Of a stretch of 64,000 nt of DNA, positions 28,890-38,930 are shown piece after piece. Position numbers and translations under genes: made by a program. The notes under the pieces were generated by a model, which was given only the letters and a program-made list of their open reading frames with translations, made no database searches and was not told the origin of the DNA. The first letter of the stretch is position 1. Each line of letters begins with the position of its first letter. The stretch lies in NCBI GenBank assembly GCA_963666945.2, contig CAXXRT010000026.1:1-64000 (forward strand), given 5' to 3'. This DNA is from G963666945 sp963666945. Lineage in GTDB: Bacteria > Bacteroidota > Bacteroidia > Bacteroidales > Marinifilaceae.

Positions 28890-28906
28890 TCTTATACACC
28901 ATATAT

Positions 28907-28938
28907 AAAAAAAGCCGGCAATGCCGGCTTTTTTTTTT
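28907..28938 (+). terminator. Rho-independent terminator of gdhA
   Basis: AAGCCGGC, 3-base loop region, GCCGGCTT, followed by a run of ten T. Canonical. Confidence 0.95.
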
Positions 28939-28978
28939 ACAATTCTATTAAGTTTGTATCAAAACAAACAACAATACC

Positions 28979-29743
28979 ATGTTTATAGATACCCACTCAC
29001 ATTTATATAGTGAAGATTTCGATTCCGATATAAAAGATGTTATTGAAAGAGCGCAAAATGCGAATATTGGAAAAATTGTTCTTCCAGACATAGACTCTGA
29101 ATGTAGAAATAAAATGTTGTCTTTATCTGACAAATATCCAGAATTCCTTTACCCTCTGATTGGCTTACACCCCACCTCAGTGAAAGAAAACTTTAAACAG
29201 GAAATAAAAGAAATAGAATTATTACTTGAAAAAAGAAAATTCTGGGGAATAGGAGAAACAGGGATAGATTTATATTGGGACAAAACATTTAAAACACAAC
29301 AAATAGAGTCCTTCTCTTTCCATATAGAACTATCATTAAAATATAACCTTCCACTAATAGTACATGCCAGAGAATCCCTTAATGAAATTTTCTCTGTTCT
29401 TGACAACTACAATTCTAAAAAGCTCAAAGGAATATTCCACTGTTTTTCAGGAAATGAAGAAGAAGCCCACAGAGCTATTGACAACGGCTTTCTCCTGGGT
29501 ATAGGAGGAGTACTGACCTTTAAAAACTCTTCATTAAAGGATGTAATCAATAAAATTAAACTTGAAAATATTGTACTTGAAACAGATTCTCCATATCTTG
29601 CACCTGTTCCTTTTAGGGGTAAAAGAAATGAAAGTTCCTACCTTGTAAAAGTAGCAGAAAAAGTAGCAGAAATTCATAACATCTCGTTGGAAAAGGTAGA
29701 ATCCGCTACAACAGAGAATGCCATAAAAATATTTGGATTTTAA
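28979..29743 (+). CDS. tatD: TatD-family metal-dependent deoxyribonuclease
   Basis: Hydrolase of 254 residues of the TatD/YcfH family. Metal-binding motifs: FIDTHSHL (HxH) at the N-terminus, GETGIDLYWD, VHARESLNEIF, IFHCFSGNEEEA and LETDSPYLAPVPFRGKRNES. Members act as 3'-5' DNases or D-aminoacyl-tRNA-related hydrolases. The stop is 11 bases before ansA, so the two are co-transcribed. Confidence 0.93.
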   Translation: MFIDTHSHLYSEDFDSDIKDVIERAQNANIGKIVLPDIDSECRNKMLSLSDKYPEFLYPLIGLHPTSVKENFKQEIKEIELLLEKRKFWGIGETGIDLYWDKTFKTQQIESFSFHIELSLKYNLPLIVHARESLNEIFSVLDNYNSKKLKGIFHCFSGNEEEAHRAIDNGFLLGIGGVLTFKNSSLKDVINKIKLENIVLETDSPYLAPVPFRGKRNESSYLVKVAEKVAEIHNISLEKVESATTENAIKIFGF

Positions 29744-29754
29744 ATGTTTATAAA

Positions 29755-30793
29755 ATGACCGAACAGAACAAAGGAGTATTAATAATCTACACAGGTGGAA
29801 CAATTGGGATGATTAATGATCCGGTTACAGGTTCTTTATGCCCCTTCAGTTTTGAAGAGATAGCAAAAGAAGTTCCTGAAATACAAGAGTTCAACTTTAA
29901 TATTGACACACTTATTTTCGAAGAATTAATTGACTCTTCAAATCTAAAACCAGAAGTCTGGATTAAGCTATGTAATATTATAAAGGAAAAACTACGACAA
30001 CTATGAAGGTTTTGTAATATTACACGGAACAGATACGATGGCTTTTTCCGCCTCTGCATTGAGTTTTATGATTGATAATCTTTCCAAGCCTGTTGTATTT
30101 ACAGGATCACAACTTCCAATAGGAACAATAAGAACAGATGGAAAAGAAAATTTAATTACATCAATAGAAATTGCAGCAGCGAAAGAAAATGGAATATCAA
30201 TAATTCCCGAAGTATGTATTCTTTTTGGAGACAGGTTATTCCGAGGAAACAGGACAACAAAACATACAGCGGAACACTTTAATGCTTTTGCATCGTACAA
30301 CTACCCTCCGCTGGCAAAAATAGGGATACATATTCACTATAATTATCCCGCCATAAACAACAATTCAGCGAACAGCGACACTGTTGAAATAAACACACAC
30401 ATTGACACAAACATTGCAATTCTAAAAATATTCCCAGGCATCACAAAAAATATTGTGAAGTCAATAATAAACACTAAAGATCTTAAGGCCATCATTATTG
30501 AGTCTTATGGATCAGGTAATGCACCAACAGACAAATGGTTTATAGATCTTTTAAAAGAAGCCTTGGCAAAAGGAATAATTATATACAACGTCACACAATG
30601 TCAGGCAGGGAAGGTAGAGATGGGAAGATACGAAACAAGTCTTGAACTACTCAATGCAGGAGTAATAAGCGGGCAAGACATAACAATTGAGGCCGCAGTA
30701 ACAAAATTAATGCATATTTTAGGACGATATACAGAAAAAAACACAATAAGAACAGAACTAAATAAGTCTCTTAAAGGTGAAATAAGCCTTTAA
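29755..30793 (+). CDS. ansA: Type I L-asparaginase (frameshifted)
   Basis: Hydrolyses asparagine to aspartate and ammonia, probably in the cytoplasm because there is no signal peptide. Corrected length about 345 residues. The N-terminal YTGGTIGM carries the first catalytic Thr; LHGTDTMAFSASALSFM carries the second Thr-Asp pair; FTGSQLPIG and ESYGSGNAP follow. The frame breaks at 29987-29991: five A where four would read IIKENYDNYEGFVILHGTDT. No other lesion was seen. It feeds aspartate and ammonium metabolism and lies in a tatD-ansA unit. Confidence 0.92.
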
Positions 30794-30945
30794 GATGCTT
30801 GGTTTTAACATTTTTTTTGTAATTTGGTGCACTGAATAATAAAAATAATTTGGAACAGACTTAGTTAAAACTATACTAAGTCATTGTTTTTAAACACGTT
30901 ATAGATAATTAATTAATTTATAAACTAAAATCAGTTAAACAGACC

Positions 30946-31776
30946 ATGAAAAAATTATTGGCATTAATAGCAGTTTTCGGGATGCTTACTTTTGGAGCGT
31001 CTCAAACATTAGTTGCTCAGGAAGAGACAACGAATCAGGAAAATGTTGCTCAAGATACTACTGAACAAGTAGAAGCAGCAACAGAAGAGGTTGATAGTGC
31101 AGTTGCTCAATTAGAGGAAGAAGAGCAGATTGAGAGTACTTCGTTCCACGCAGCAGTTAAAAACAAATTCATTGAGGGTGGTGCAGCATTTATGAGCTTT
31201 GTAATCCTAGCTCTTATTTTAGGTTTAGCTATCTCTATTGAAAGAGTTATTTACCTTAACTTATCAACTACAAACACAAAAAAACTTCTTGCTAACATCG
31301 AAGAGTCATTAGAAAACGGTGGCGTTGAAGCAGCAAAAGAAGTTTGTCGTAACACTCGCGGTCCTATCGCTAGTATTTTCTACCAAGGTCTTGATCGTTT
31401 CGATCACGGTATTGAAATCGTTGAGAAATCAGTTGTTTCTTACGGTAGTGTTCAAATGGGACTATTAGAAAAAGGTTTATCATGGATTAGTTTGTTTATC
31501 GGTCTTGCCCCTATGTTAGGTTTCATGGGAACAGTAATCGGTATGATTGACGCATTCGACTCTATCCAGGCAGCAGGTGATATTAGCCCAGCATTGGTAG
31601 CAGGAGGTATTAAAGTTGCGTTGATTACAACAGTATCAGGTTTGATCGTAGCAATGATTCTTCAGGTATTTTATAACTACTGTGTTGCAAAAATTGACGC
31701 TATAGTTAATAATATGGAAGATTCATCAGTAGCTCTATTAGACATTCTTGTAAAATATACTCAAAAAAACAAGTAA
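30946..31776 (+). CDS. exbB: MotA/TolQ/ExbB-family proton channel
   Basis: Inner-membrane proton channel subunit that powers TonB, 276 residues. Unlike E. coli ExbB it has a signal peptide ending TLVA followed by QEETTNQE, then an acidic Gln/Glu-rich periplasmic segment (about 27-65). Three membrane helices follow (about 82-105, 180-205, 225-250); the family block GLSWISLFIGLAPMLGFMGTVIGMIDAF contains the conserved Gly-Thr region. It is first in an ExbB, membrane protein, ExbD, ExbD operon, and it would energise the SusC and other TonB-dependent receptors encoded in this window. Confidence 0.93.
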   Translation: MKKLLALIAVFGMLTFGASQTLVAQEETTNQENVAQDTTEQVEAATEEVDSAVAQLEEEEQIESTSFHAAVKNKFIEGGAAFMSFVILALILGLAISIERVIYLNLSTTNTKKLLANIEESLENGGVEAAKEVCRNTRGPIASIFYQGLDRFDHGIEIVEKSVVSYGSVQMGLLEKGLSWISLFIGLAPMLGFMGTVIGMIDAFDSIQAAGDISPALVAGGIKVALITTVSGLIVAMILQVFYNYCVAKIDAIVNNMEDSSVALLDILVKYTQKNK

Positions 31777-31779
31777 ACC

Positions 31780-32226
31780 ATGACCAAAATATCTAAAATA
31801 TTAAACATAGTAACTTATGTAATGATTGCCGTTACAGTTGTGTTACTTGGTTTATTTTACTTTGGAGGTGAAATACCAAACCAAGCCTATACGACACCGG
31901 TATATACACAAGAGTTACTAGTATGGGCGTACATTCTTTTCTTCATCTCAGCGGGAACGGCAATAATATTCCCTGTAGTAAGGTTTATTACTAACCCTAA
32001 AGATGCGATGAAAGGAATTATTGGACTAGCAGCATTAGGTGTAGTTGTGCTTTTAGCTTACTCTATGTCAGATGGAACATTATTAAATCTTCCAGGGTAT
32101 ACAGGAAGTGACAACACTCCAGGTAAACTAATGTTTGCAGATACTATTCTTTACACAATGTATTTTCTTGGTATAGGTACTTTAGTTGCTATTCTTGTAA
32201 CTGAAATCATTAGAAAGTTAAGATAA
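31780..32226 (+). CDS. Membrane protein of unknown function within the exb operon
   Basis: Protein of 148 residues with about four transmembrane helices (about 7-27, 47-68, 79-97, 122-144). It starts 3 bases after exbB and precedes the two exbD genes, so it is translationally linked to the energiser complex. I have seen a protein of this kind between ExbB and ExbD in other Bacteroidota but know no function. It has no ExbB or ExbD motif. Confidence 0.75.
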   Translation: MTKISKILNIVTYVMIAVTVVLLGLFYFGGEIPNQAYTTPVYTQELLVWAYILFFISAGTAIIFPVVRFITNPKDAMKGIIGLAALGVVVLLAYSMSDGTLLNLPGYTGSDNTPGKLMFADTILYTMYFLGIGTLVAILVTEIIRKLR

Positions 32227-32260
32227 TTATCCTGTAAAAGGACATAATAAAAGACAAATT

Positions 32261-32833
32261 ATGGCTAGAAAAGTTCCAGAATTAAATGCCAGTTCTATGG
32301 CAGACATTGCGTTTTTGTTACTTATATTTTTCCTTGTAACAACAACGATGGATGTTGATTCGGGTATTTACAGGAAATTGCCACAAATGCCAGAAGAAAA
32401 TGTAAAAACAGAAGTTAAGGTTAAAGAAAGAAACGTTTTGGTTGTATTGGTAAACCGTAACGACCTTCTTTCTGTAGGAGGAGATCTTCTTGATGTAAAT
32501 GATCTTAAATCAAAAGTAAAAGAATTTATCCTTAACCCTAACAACAGTACAAAACTTCCTGAAAAATCATTAAAGGATATTCCATTTTTTGGAAAGCAGG
32601 AAGTATCAAAAGGAATTATTTCACTTCAAAATGATAGGGGAACATCATACAAAATGTACATAAGAATTCAAGACGAATTGGCTGCTGCATTTAATGAAAT
32701 CAGAGATGAGAAAGCCCTTAATAAGTGGGGAAAAAGATTTGATGATCTTACAGCTGACCAGCAAGGAGCAATCAAACAACTTGTTCCCATGTCTATTTCA
32801 GAAGCAGAACCTAAAAACATTGGAGGGAAATAA
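32261..32833 (+). CDS. exbD: ExbD/TolR-family biopolymer transport protein (first copy)
   Basis: 190 residues. A short cytoplasmic N-terminus precedes one membrane helix (MADIAFLLLIFFLVTTT, about 13-29) with the essential Asp of ExbD (SMADIAF). The periplasmic domain is longer than in E. coli ExbD (141 residues total there) and contains an insert NNSTKLPEKSLKDIPFFG. It pairs with exbB and the second exbD, which is 2 bases downstream. Confidence 0.93.
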   Translation: MARKVPELNASSMADIAFLLLIFFLVTTTMDVDSGIYRKLPQMPEENVKTEVKVKERNVLVVLVNRNDLLSVGGDLLDVNDLKSKVKEFILNPNNSTKLPEKSLKDIPFFGKQEVSKGIISLQNDRGTSYKMYIRIQDELAAAFNEIRDEKALNKWGKRFDDLTADQQGAIKQLVPMSISEAEPKNIGGK

Positions 32834-32835
32834 TT

Positions 32836-33306
32836 ATGGCAAAGTTTAAAAAAGGTGGCAGCAAAGAACTTCCTGCGATATCTACAGCATCACTACCTGA
32901 TATTGTATTTATGCTTCTATTCTTCTTTATGGTTAGTACAACTATGCGTGAAGTTGAATTGAAAATTAAAAACAACTTACCAGAAGCTTCGGAAGTAACA
33001 AAACTTGAAAAAAAATCGTTGGTTAGTAATATTTACATAGGAACACCTACACGAAATTACCAAAGAAGTTATGGTACCGAACCTGTTATCCAGCTAAACG
33101 ACCAGATAAGTGCAGTTGCCGACGTAGGTAATTTTATTGCATCTGAGCGTGAAGCCAGAAAAGAGGAAGATAGAAACAAAATGACAGTATCGTTAAAAGT
33201 TCAATCCGAAACAAAAATGGGTATAGTTACTGACGTAAAACAGGAACTGAGAAAAGCCCAGGCATTGAAACTTAATTACTCAGTCAGAAAGAAAGCTCGT
33301 AAATAA
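32836..33306 (+). CDS. exbD: ExbD/TolR-family biopolymer transport protein (second copy)
   Basis: 156 residues with the helix ASLPDIVFMLLFFFMVSTTM containing the conserved Asp, followed by a periplasmic domain rich in Lys/Glu. Two non-identical ExbD proteins in one operon are common in Bacteroidota and suggest a heteromeric ExbD dimer. The operon ends at a strong bidirectional terminator. Confidence 0.93.
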   Translation: MAKFKKGGSKELPAISTASLPDIVFMLLFFFMVSTTMREVELKIKNNLPEASEVTKLEKKSLVSNIYIGTPTRNYQRSYGTEPVIQLNDQISAVADVGNFIASEREARKEEDRNKMTVSLKVQSETKMGIVTDVKQELRKAQALKLNYSVRKKARK

Positions 33307-33326
33307 TCGACTTTTAAAATAATATT

Positions 33327-33363
33327 AAAAAAAAGAGACCAATTTTCCGGTCTCTTTTTTTTT
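33327..33363 (+). terminator. Terminator of the exb operon (bidirectional)
   Basis: A8-GAGACC, 8-base loop, GGTCTC-T9. Symmetric A and T runs allow function from both sides. Confidence 0.93.
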
Positions 33364-33398
33364 GTTATTATGAGTCTAGTCCTGAAATAGCACTAAAC

Positions 33399-33434
33399 AA
33401 AAAGAAGAGGATGTTGAAAACAACACCCTCTTTT
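33399..33434 (-). terminator. Terminator of the tRNA-Arg gene
   Basis: On the minus strand a 12-bp stem with one mismatch and a 4-base loop begins just after the tRNA 3' end and is followed by a T-rich stretch. Confidence 0.8.
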
Positions 33435-33436
33435 AG

Positions 33437-33510
33437 TGATCCCGGCGGGATTCAAACCCACGACCTTCAGAACCGGAATCTGACGTTCTATTCAGCTGAA
33501 CTACGGGACC
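33437..33510 (-). tRNA. tRNA-Arg (anticodon CCG)
   Basis: The minus strand folds as a complete cloverleaf: acceptor GGTCCCG/CGGGATC with one G-T wobble, D arm, anticodon stem TCAGA/TCTGA with loop TTCCGGT (anticodon bases 33474-33476), and T arm with GGTTTGAATCC-type loop. It reads CGG codons. The 3' CCA is not encoded. It is a single gene with its own terminator. Confidence 0.95.
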
Positions 33511-34017
33511 AAGTTCACGCAAAATTAAAAAATATTACCTATACTACAAGACATATATGAATAAACTTAGATTATAGCCTCAAACAAAGAGAATACCATG
33601 TTAGTTATAAAAACATGGTAAACAATAGTTGTTATACAACATATGGAGAGTTGTTTTTCAACATATGACGTTTTTCACGATTCAGCAGTATAATTTTTTT
33701 AGTAATTTGTTAAATATAAACCTAAAATTCAAGCTAAAATACAAAAAAAAAGAAACCCAAATTCCACTAATTAAAGCAATTTATCATATTAATACACAGG
33801 CACATAAATCATCCTTACAACTATCATGCCATATTAAAGAAAAAATGCCCTAAAAATAATTGTTAAAAATGTTGTGTAATTCCAAAATTCTGTGAATGTT
33901 TGTACCGTAATACTGAAAGAATTCCGTATTTAATCAGATATGATTTAACAAGGAACAAATCAGTTTATTATAAAGATAAATATTAAAAACACTAACGCAG
34001 AAAAAAGAAAAGGTTTT
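33511..34017. other. Intergenic region between tRNA-Arg and acnB
   Basis: 507 AT-rich bases between divergent units. A 74-codon frame (33629-33853) is low-complexity and not credible as a gene. It contains an inverted repeat TACCATGTT/AACATGGTA (33594-33602, 33612-33620) and two tandem 18-base hairpin elements at 33628-33667, listed separately. No exact TAnnTTTG element was found near acnB. Confidence 0.6.
33628..33667 (+). repeat. Two tandem copies of an 18-base hairpin element
   Basis: GTTGTTATACAACATATG (33628-33645) and GTTGTTTTTCAACATATG (33650-33667) match at 16 of 18 positions and are separated by GAGA. Each can form a GTTG/CAAC hairpin, and the spacing is 22 bases. Confidence 0.7.
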
Positions 34018-36568
34018 ATGGAATCTTATCTTCAACACGAAGAAGCTAGGAAAGCCCTAGGCATACCAGCTCTTCCATTATCTCCAGAACAAGTTGAGAA
34101 AGTATGCTCATCTATGGAGAGCCCTAAAAAAGGGGAAGAAGAATTTCTTCTACAATTGTTCACTGAAAGAATTGCTCCTGGTGTGGATGCCTCCACAAAA
34201 GTCAAAGCTGAGTTTCTTAATTCAATTATTAGTGGCGAGAAGACATCTCCACTAATCGACAAAAAGGACGCAATCAGAATATTGGGAACCATGATGGGTG
34301 GTTACAATGTTCAGGTACTAGTAGAAGCATTAAAGAACGAAGAGGTAGCAAAAGAAGCTGCAGAAGCACTTAAACAGACAATACTTGTTTACGATGCTTT
34401 TGAAACTGTTTGTGAATTATCAAAGACAAACGAAGCTGCCAAATCGGTAGTTGAATCGTGGGCAAACGCTGAATGGTTTACCAAGAAAGACGAAATGCCT
34501 TCAGAATTCACAGTTAAGGTTTTCAAAGTAGAAGGAGAGATCAACACTGACGACTTTTCTCCTGCAAGCGAAGCATTCACACGTCCGGATATTCCTCTTC
34601 ACGCTCTTTCTATGGGTAGAGGTAAATTCGACGGAGGAAATGAGACTATTGCAGAATGGAGAAAAGATGGTCACAAGATAGCCTTCGTTGGTGACGTTGT
34701 AGGAACAGGGTCATCAAGAAAATCCGCATGTAACTCTTTAATGTGGCACATTGGAGAAGATATCCCTTTTGTTCCAAATAAAAGAAACAAGGGTATAGTA
34801 ATAGGCGGTTCCATCGCTCCTATCTTTTTCAACACAACTGAAGATTCGGGAGGTTTACCAATCCTTACTGATGTTACTTCACTTAACATGGGTGACGAAA
34901 TAGTAATTGACGTAAATAAAGGAGAGATCAAAAAAGATGGTGAAGTTATTACCACTTTTCGAATTAAAGCCTGCTACCATTAAAGATGAATACAGAGCCG
35001 GTGGTAGGATTTCCTTAATCATAGGTAAAGCACTTACCGAAAGATCAAGAAACTTCTTAAATCTTGAGCCATTAAACATCTTTACTGAGGTTGCTAATCC
35101 AGAGCCAAAAGAAGGACAAGGATTTACATTAGCTCAGAAAATAGTAGGAAAAGCTTGTGGATTAGACGGTGTTCTACCCGGAGCATCAGTTCTTCCTAAG
35201 ATGACCACAGTAGGGTCTCAGGACACAACAGGACCAATGACAGCTGACGAGATCAAAGAATTAGCATGTCTAAAATTTGAATCTCCTATGTTCATGCAGT
35301 CCTTCTGTCACACAGCTGCTTATCCAAAGCCAGCTGACGTTAAGACACACAGAACCCTTCCAGGTTTCATCACTGAAAGAAAAGGTGTTGCTCTTAAACA
35401 AGGGGACGGAGTTATCCACTCATGGTTAAACAGACTACTTGTTCCTGACACAGTAGGTACAGGAGGTGACTCTCACACAAGATTTCCTCTAGGAATATCA
35501 TTCCCAGCAGGTTCCGGCCTCGTTGCTTTTGCAGGAGCTCTAGGATTCATGCCACTTGACATGCCTGAATCGGTACTTGTAAAATTCAAAGGAAAACTTA
35601 ACCCAGGAATTACACTTAGAGACGTAGTTAATGCTATTCCTTATTTTGCAATAAAACAAGGACACTTAACTGTTCCTAAAAAGAATAAGATAAACGTATT
35701 CAACGGTACAATAATTGAGATGGAAGGTCTTGATGATATTACTGTTGAGCAGGCTTTCGAACTTACGGATGCAACAGCAGAAAGAAGTGCAGCCGCAGGA
35801 TGTATTAAACTAAGCGAAGAAAAAGTTGTTGAGTACGTACGTTCTAACGTAGCACTAATGGAAAGCCTTATAGCAGAAGGATACTCTGATGCTGAAACAT
35901 TACAAAACAGAATAAACGAATGTAATGAGTGGTTGAAAAACCCACAGCTTCTGGACAGAGACGAGAATGCTGAATATTCTGCAGTAATTGAAATCGATCT
36001 TGCAGATATAACTGAACCTATTCTGGCTTGTCCAAACGATCCCGATGACGTAAAACTTCTAAGCGAAGTTCAGGGAACCGAGATTCAGGATGTATTTATT
36101 GGTTCTTGTATGACTAACATCGGTCATTTCCGTGCTGCTTCAAAAGTTTGGGAAGATACAACTCCAAGTGCCAATGTACGTACCTATCTGGCTCCTCCAA
36201 CAAGGATGGATCAGTCGGTGCTTAAAAGCGAAGCACGCTTTAGTGCATTATCTAAAATTGGTGCACGTATAGAAACTCCTGGATGTTCTCTATGTATGGG
36301 TAACCAGTTAAGAGTACCGGACAATGTGACTGTATTTTCCACATCCACACGTAACTTCAACAACCGTTTAGGTAACGGTACTAAAGTTTTCTTAGGTTCA
36401 GCAGAACTAGGTGCGGTAACAGCATTAAAGGGTAAACTCCCCACAGTTGAAGAGTATATGGAAGTATATAACGACAAGATCCTTCCTAACATGGAAGAAA
36501 TATACAACTATATGCAATTCGATAATATAGACATGAACGATAACTTGTATAAGAAAAGAGATCTTTAA
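34018..36568 (+). CDS. acnB: Aconitate hydratase B / 2-methylisocitrate dehydratase (frameshifted)
   Basis: Interconverts citrate and isocitrate. Corrected length about 850 residues, near E. coli AcnB (865). Order is AcnB-specific: HEAT-like N-terminus (about 1-155; LLQLFTERIAPGVDAS, ILGTMMGGYNVQVLVEAL), swivel domain (about 165-315; KVEGEINTDDFSPASEAF, GTGSSRKSACNS), then catalytic domains. Cluster Cys residues lie in IGSCMTNIGHFRAA and PGCSLCMGNQ. The frame breaks at 34956-34959: four T where three would read TTFELKPATIKDEYRAGG. It is followed 30 bases later by icd and then the citrate lyase genes. Confidence 0.95.
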
Positions 36569-36597
36569 TTAAGAGATAATTTTAAATTAAGACTAAA

Positions 36598-38826
36598 ATG
36601 GCTACCAACAAGTCAAAAATAATATACACAAAAGTAGATGAAGCACCAGCTTTAGCTACATATTCTTTCCTTCCAATGGTAAAGAAATTTACTGAAGCCG
36701 CAGGCGTGGAAGTAGAAACAAAAGATATTTCTCTTTCAGGTAGAATTATTGCTACCTTCCCAGAATATCTTGCAGAAGAACAAAGAATATCTGATGCACT
36801 ATCTGAACTAGGAGAACTAGTTAAAAAACCAGAAGCAAACATTATTAAGCTTCCAAATATCAGTGCATCTATTCCTCAGCTTAAAGCTGCTATTAAGGAG
36901 CTACAGGGAAAAGGTTATAAATTACCTGATTACCCTGATGAGCCTAAAACAGACGAGGAAAAAGAAGTAAGAGCAAAATACGATAAAATCAAAGGTAGTG
37001 CTGTAAACCCAGTATTAAGGGAAGGTAACTCAGACAGAAGAGCACCAGGCGCTATCAAGAACTATGTAAAATCTCACCCACACAGAATGGGAGCATGGAC
37101 AGCAGACTCCAAGTCTCACGTTGCCCACATGGATGGAGGAGACTTCTACTCAAATGAAAAATCTGTAGTTCTTTCTAAAGCAGACAATGTAAAAATTGAG
37201 CTAGTTGAAGGAAACGGAAACATAACTGTTCTTAAGAAAGAACTTCCATTGTTGGAAGGTGAAATCATAGACGGAACAATAATGAGCGCTAAAGCTTTAC
37301 GTAGCTTCCTTGAAAAAGAGATGGAAGATGCTAAAGCAAAAGACGTATTGTTCTCTGTACACCTAAAAGCGACAATGATGAAAGTATCAGATCCTATCAT
37401 GTTCGGTCATGTGGTATCTGTTTACTTCAAGGATGTTTTCGAAAAACACGCAGCCACTTTCAAAGAATTAGGAATTAACGCCAACAACGGTCTTGGTGAC
37501 TTATACATAAGAATTCAGAATCTACCAGAAGCCAAAAGAGCTGAGATAGAAGCTGACATACAAGCAACTTATGCTAAGCGCCCAAAATTAGCTATGGTAA
37601 ATTCCGACAAAGGTATCACTAACCTTCACGTACCAAGTGATGTAATTATTGATGCTTCAATGCCAGCATGTATAAGAGAATCAGGAAAAATGTGGGGAGC
37701 TGACGGAGAACTTCACGATACTAAAGCAGTAATTCCAGATAACAGCTACGCAGGTGTATACCAGGCAACAATTGATTTCTGTAAAGAACGTGGTGCTTTC
37801 GATCCATCAAAAATGGGTACAGTACAGAACGTTGGTCTTATGGCACAAAAAGCTGAAGAGTACGGATCTCACGATAAAACTTTCCTTATTCCTGCTAACG
37901 GAACTGTACGCGTAGTAAACGCAGCAGGAGAGGTTATTATGGAACATGCAGTTGAAGAAGGAGATATCTATAGAATGTGTCAGGCTAAAGATGCACCAAT
38001 CAGAGACTGGGTTAAACTTGCTGTAAACAGAGCTAAGGCAACAGGATTCCCTACTATCTTCTGGTTAGACGAAAACAGATCTCACGATGCTGCACTTATC
38101 GTTAAAGTAAAAGAATATCTTAAAGATCACGATACAGAAGGATTAGATATCCGTATCATGTCACCAGTAGAAGCTACAAAATTCTCACTAGAGCGCATTA
38201 AAGTTGGTGAAAACGCTATTTCAGTAACAGGAAACGTTCTTCGTGACTACTTAACTGACCTTTTCCCAATACTTGAGGTAGGAACAAGTGCCAAAATGTT
38301 ATCTATCGTTCCATTGATGAACGGAGGAGGACTATTCGAAACAGGAGCAGGAGGTTCTGCACCTAAGCACGTACAGCAGTTCCTTGAAGAAGGGCACTTA
38401 AGATGGGATTCTCTTGGTGAATTCTTAGCACTTGCAGCATCACTGGAGCACTTAAGCATTGTTAACGACAACGCCAAAGCAAAAGTACTGGCAGAAACCC
38501 TTGACGAGGCAACTGGTAAACTTCTGGAAAACGATAAATCTCCATCACGTAAAGTTATGGAATTAGACAACAGAGGTAGTCATTTCTACTTAGTAATGTA
38601 CTGGGCACAAGCACTAGCTGCTCAGACAAAAGACACAGAACTTCAGGCTAAATTTTCCAAGTTGGCAGAAGAACTTACTGAGAAAAAAGAGACTATTCTT
38701 GCAGAAATAAATGCTACACAAGGAAAAGAAGCTAACACTGGTGGTTACTACAAGCCAGTACAAGAATTAGCTGATGCGGCAATGCGCCCAAGTGCAACAT
38801 TAAATGCTGCTATTACAAATATTTAA
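36598..38826 (+). CDS. icd: Monomeric NADP-dependent isocitrate dehydrogenase
   Basis: Oxidative decarboxylation of isocitrate to 2-oxoglutarate, reversible with CO2 and NADPH. The 742 residues and motifs (ILREGNSDRRAPGAIKNYVK at the substrate site, DASMPACIRESGKMWG, VIPDNSYAGVYQ, WLDENRSHDAALI) define the monomeric IDH-II type rather than the homodimeric one. It is 30 bases after acnB and precedes citD across a strong hairpin. It supplies 2-oxoglutarate for gdhA, or runs in reverse if NADPH/CO2 are high. Confidence 0.97.
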   Translation: MATNKSKIIYTKVDEAPALATYSFLPMVKKFTEAAGVEVETKDISLSGRIIATFPEYLAEEQRISDALSELGELVKKPEANIIKLPNISASIPQLKAAIKELQGKGYKLPDYPDEPKTDEEKEVRAKYDKIKGSAVNPVLREGNSDRRAPGAIKNYVKSHPHRMGAWTADSKSHVAHMDGGDFYSNEKSVVLSKADNVKIELVEGNGNITVLKKELPLLEGEIIDGTIMSAKALRSFLEKEMEDAKAKDVLFSVHLKATMMKVSDPIMFGHVVSVYFKDVFEKHAATFKELGINANNGLGDLYIRIQNLPEAKRAEIEADIQATYAKRPKLAMVNSDKGITNLHVPSDVIIDASMPACIRESGKMWGADGELHDTKAVIPDNSYAGVYQATIDFCKERGAFDPSKMGTVQNVGLMAQKAEEYGSHDKTFLIPANGTVRVVNAAGEVIMEHAVEEGDIYRMCQAKDAPIRDWVKLAVNRAKATGFPTIFWLDENRSHDAALIVKVKEYLKDHDTEGLDIRIMSPVEATKFSLERIKVGENAISVTGNVLRDYLTDLFPILEVGTSAKMLSIVPLMNGGGLFETGAGGSAPKHVQQFLEEGHLRWDSLGEFLALAASLEHLSIVNDNAKAKVLAETLDEATGKLLENDKSPSRKVMELDNRGSHFYLVMYWAQALAAQTKDTELQAKFSKLAEELTEKKETILAEINATQGKEANTGGYYKPVQELADAAMRPSATLNAAITNI

Positions 38827-38853
38827 TTAGAAATTATAATTAAATAAATACAT

Positions 38854-38885
38854 GGCCTTACTAATAGAAAATTATTAGTAAGGCC
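38854..38885 (+). terminator. Perfect 13-bp stem-loop between icd and citD
   Basis: GGCCTTACTAATA, 6-base loop, exact complement. No U run follows, so it is more likely an attenuator, processing site or 3'-end protector than a full terminator. It lies in the only gap of more than 100 bases between acnB and citC genes. Confidence 0.75.
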
Positions 38886-38930
38886 TAAATAGCACTTAGA
38901 TATAAGTGTTTTATATATAATTCTAAAGAA

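Noticed and set aside
33629..33853. 74-codon plus-strand frame between tRNA-Arg and acnB
   Set aside because: Low-complexity, no family resemblance, contains the tandem hairpin repeats, and no promoter or downstream partner.
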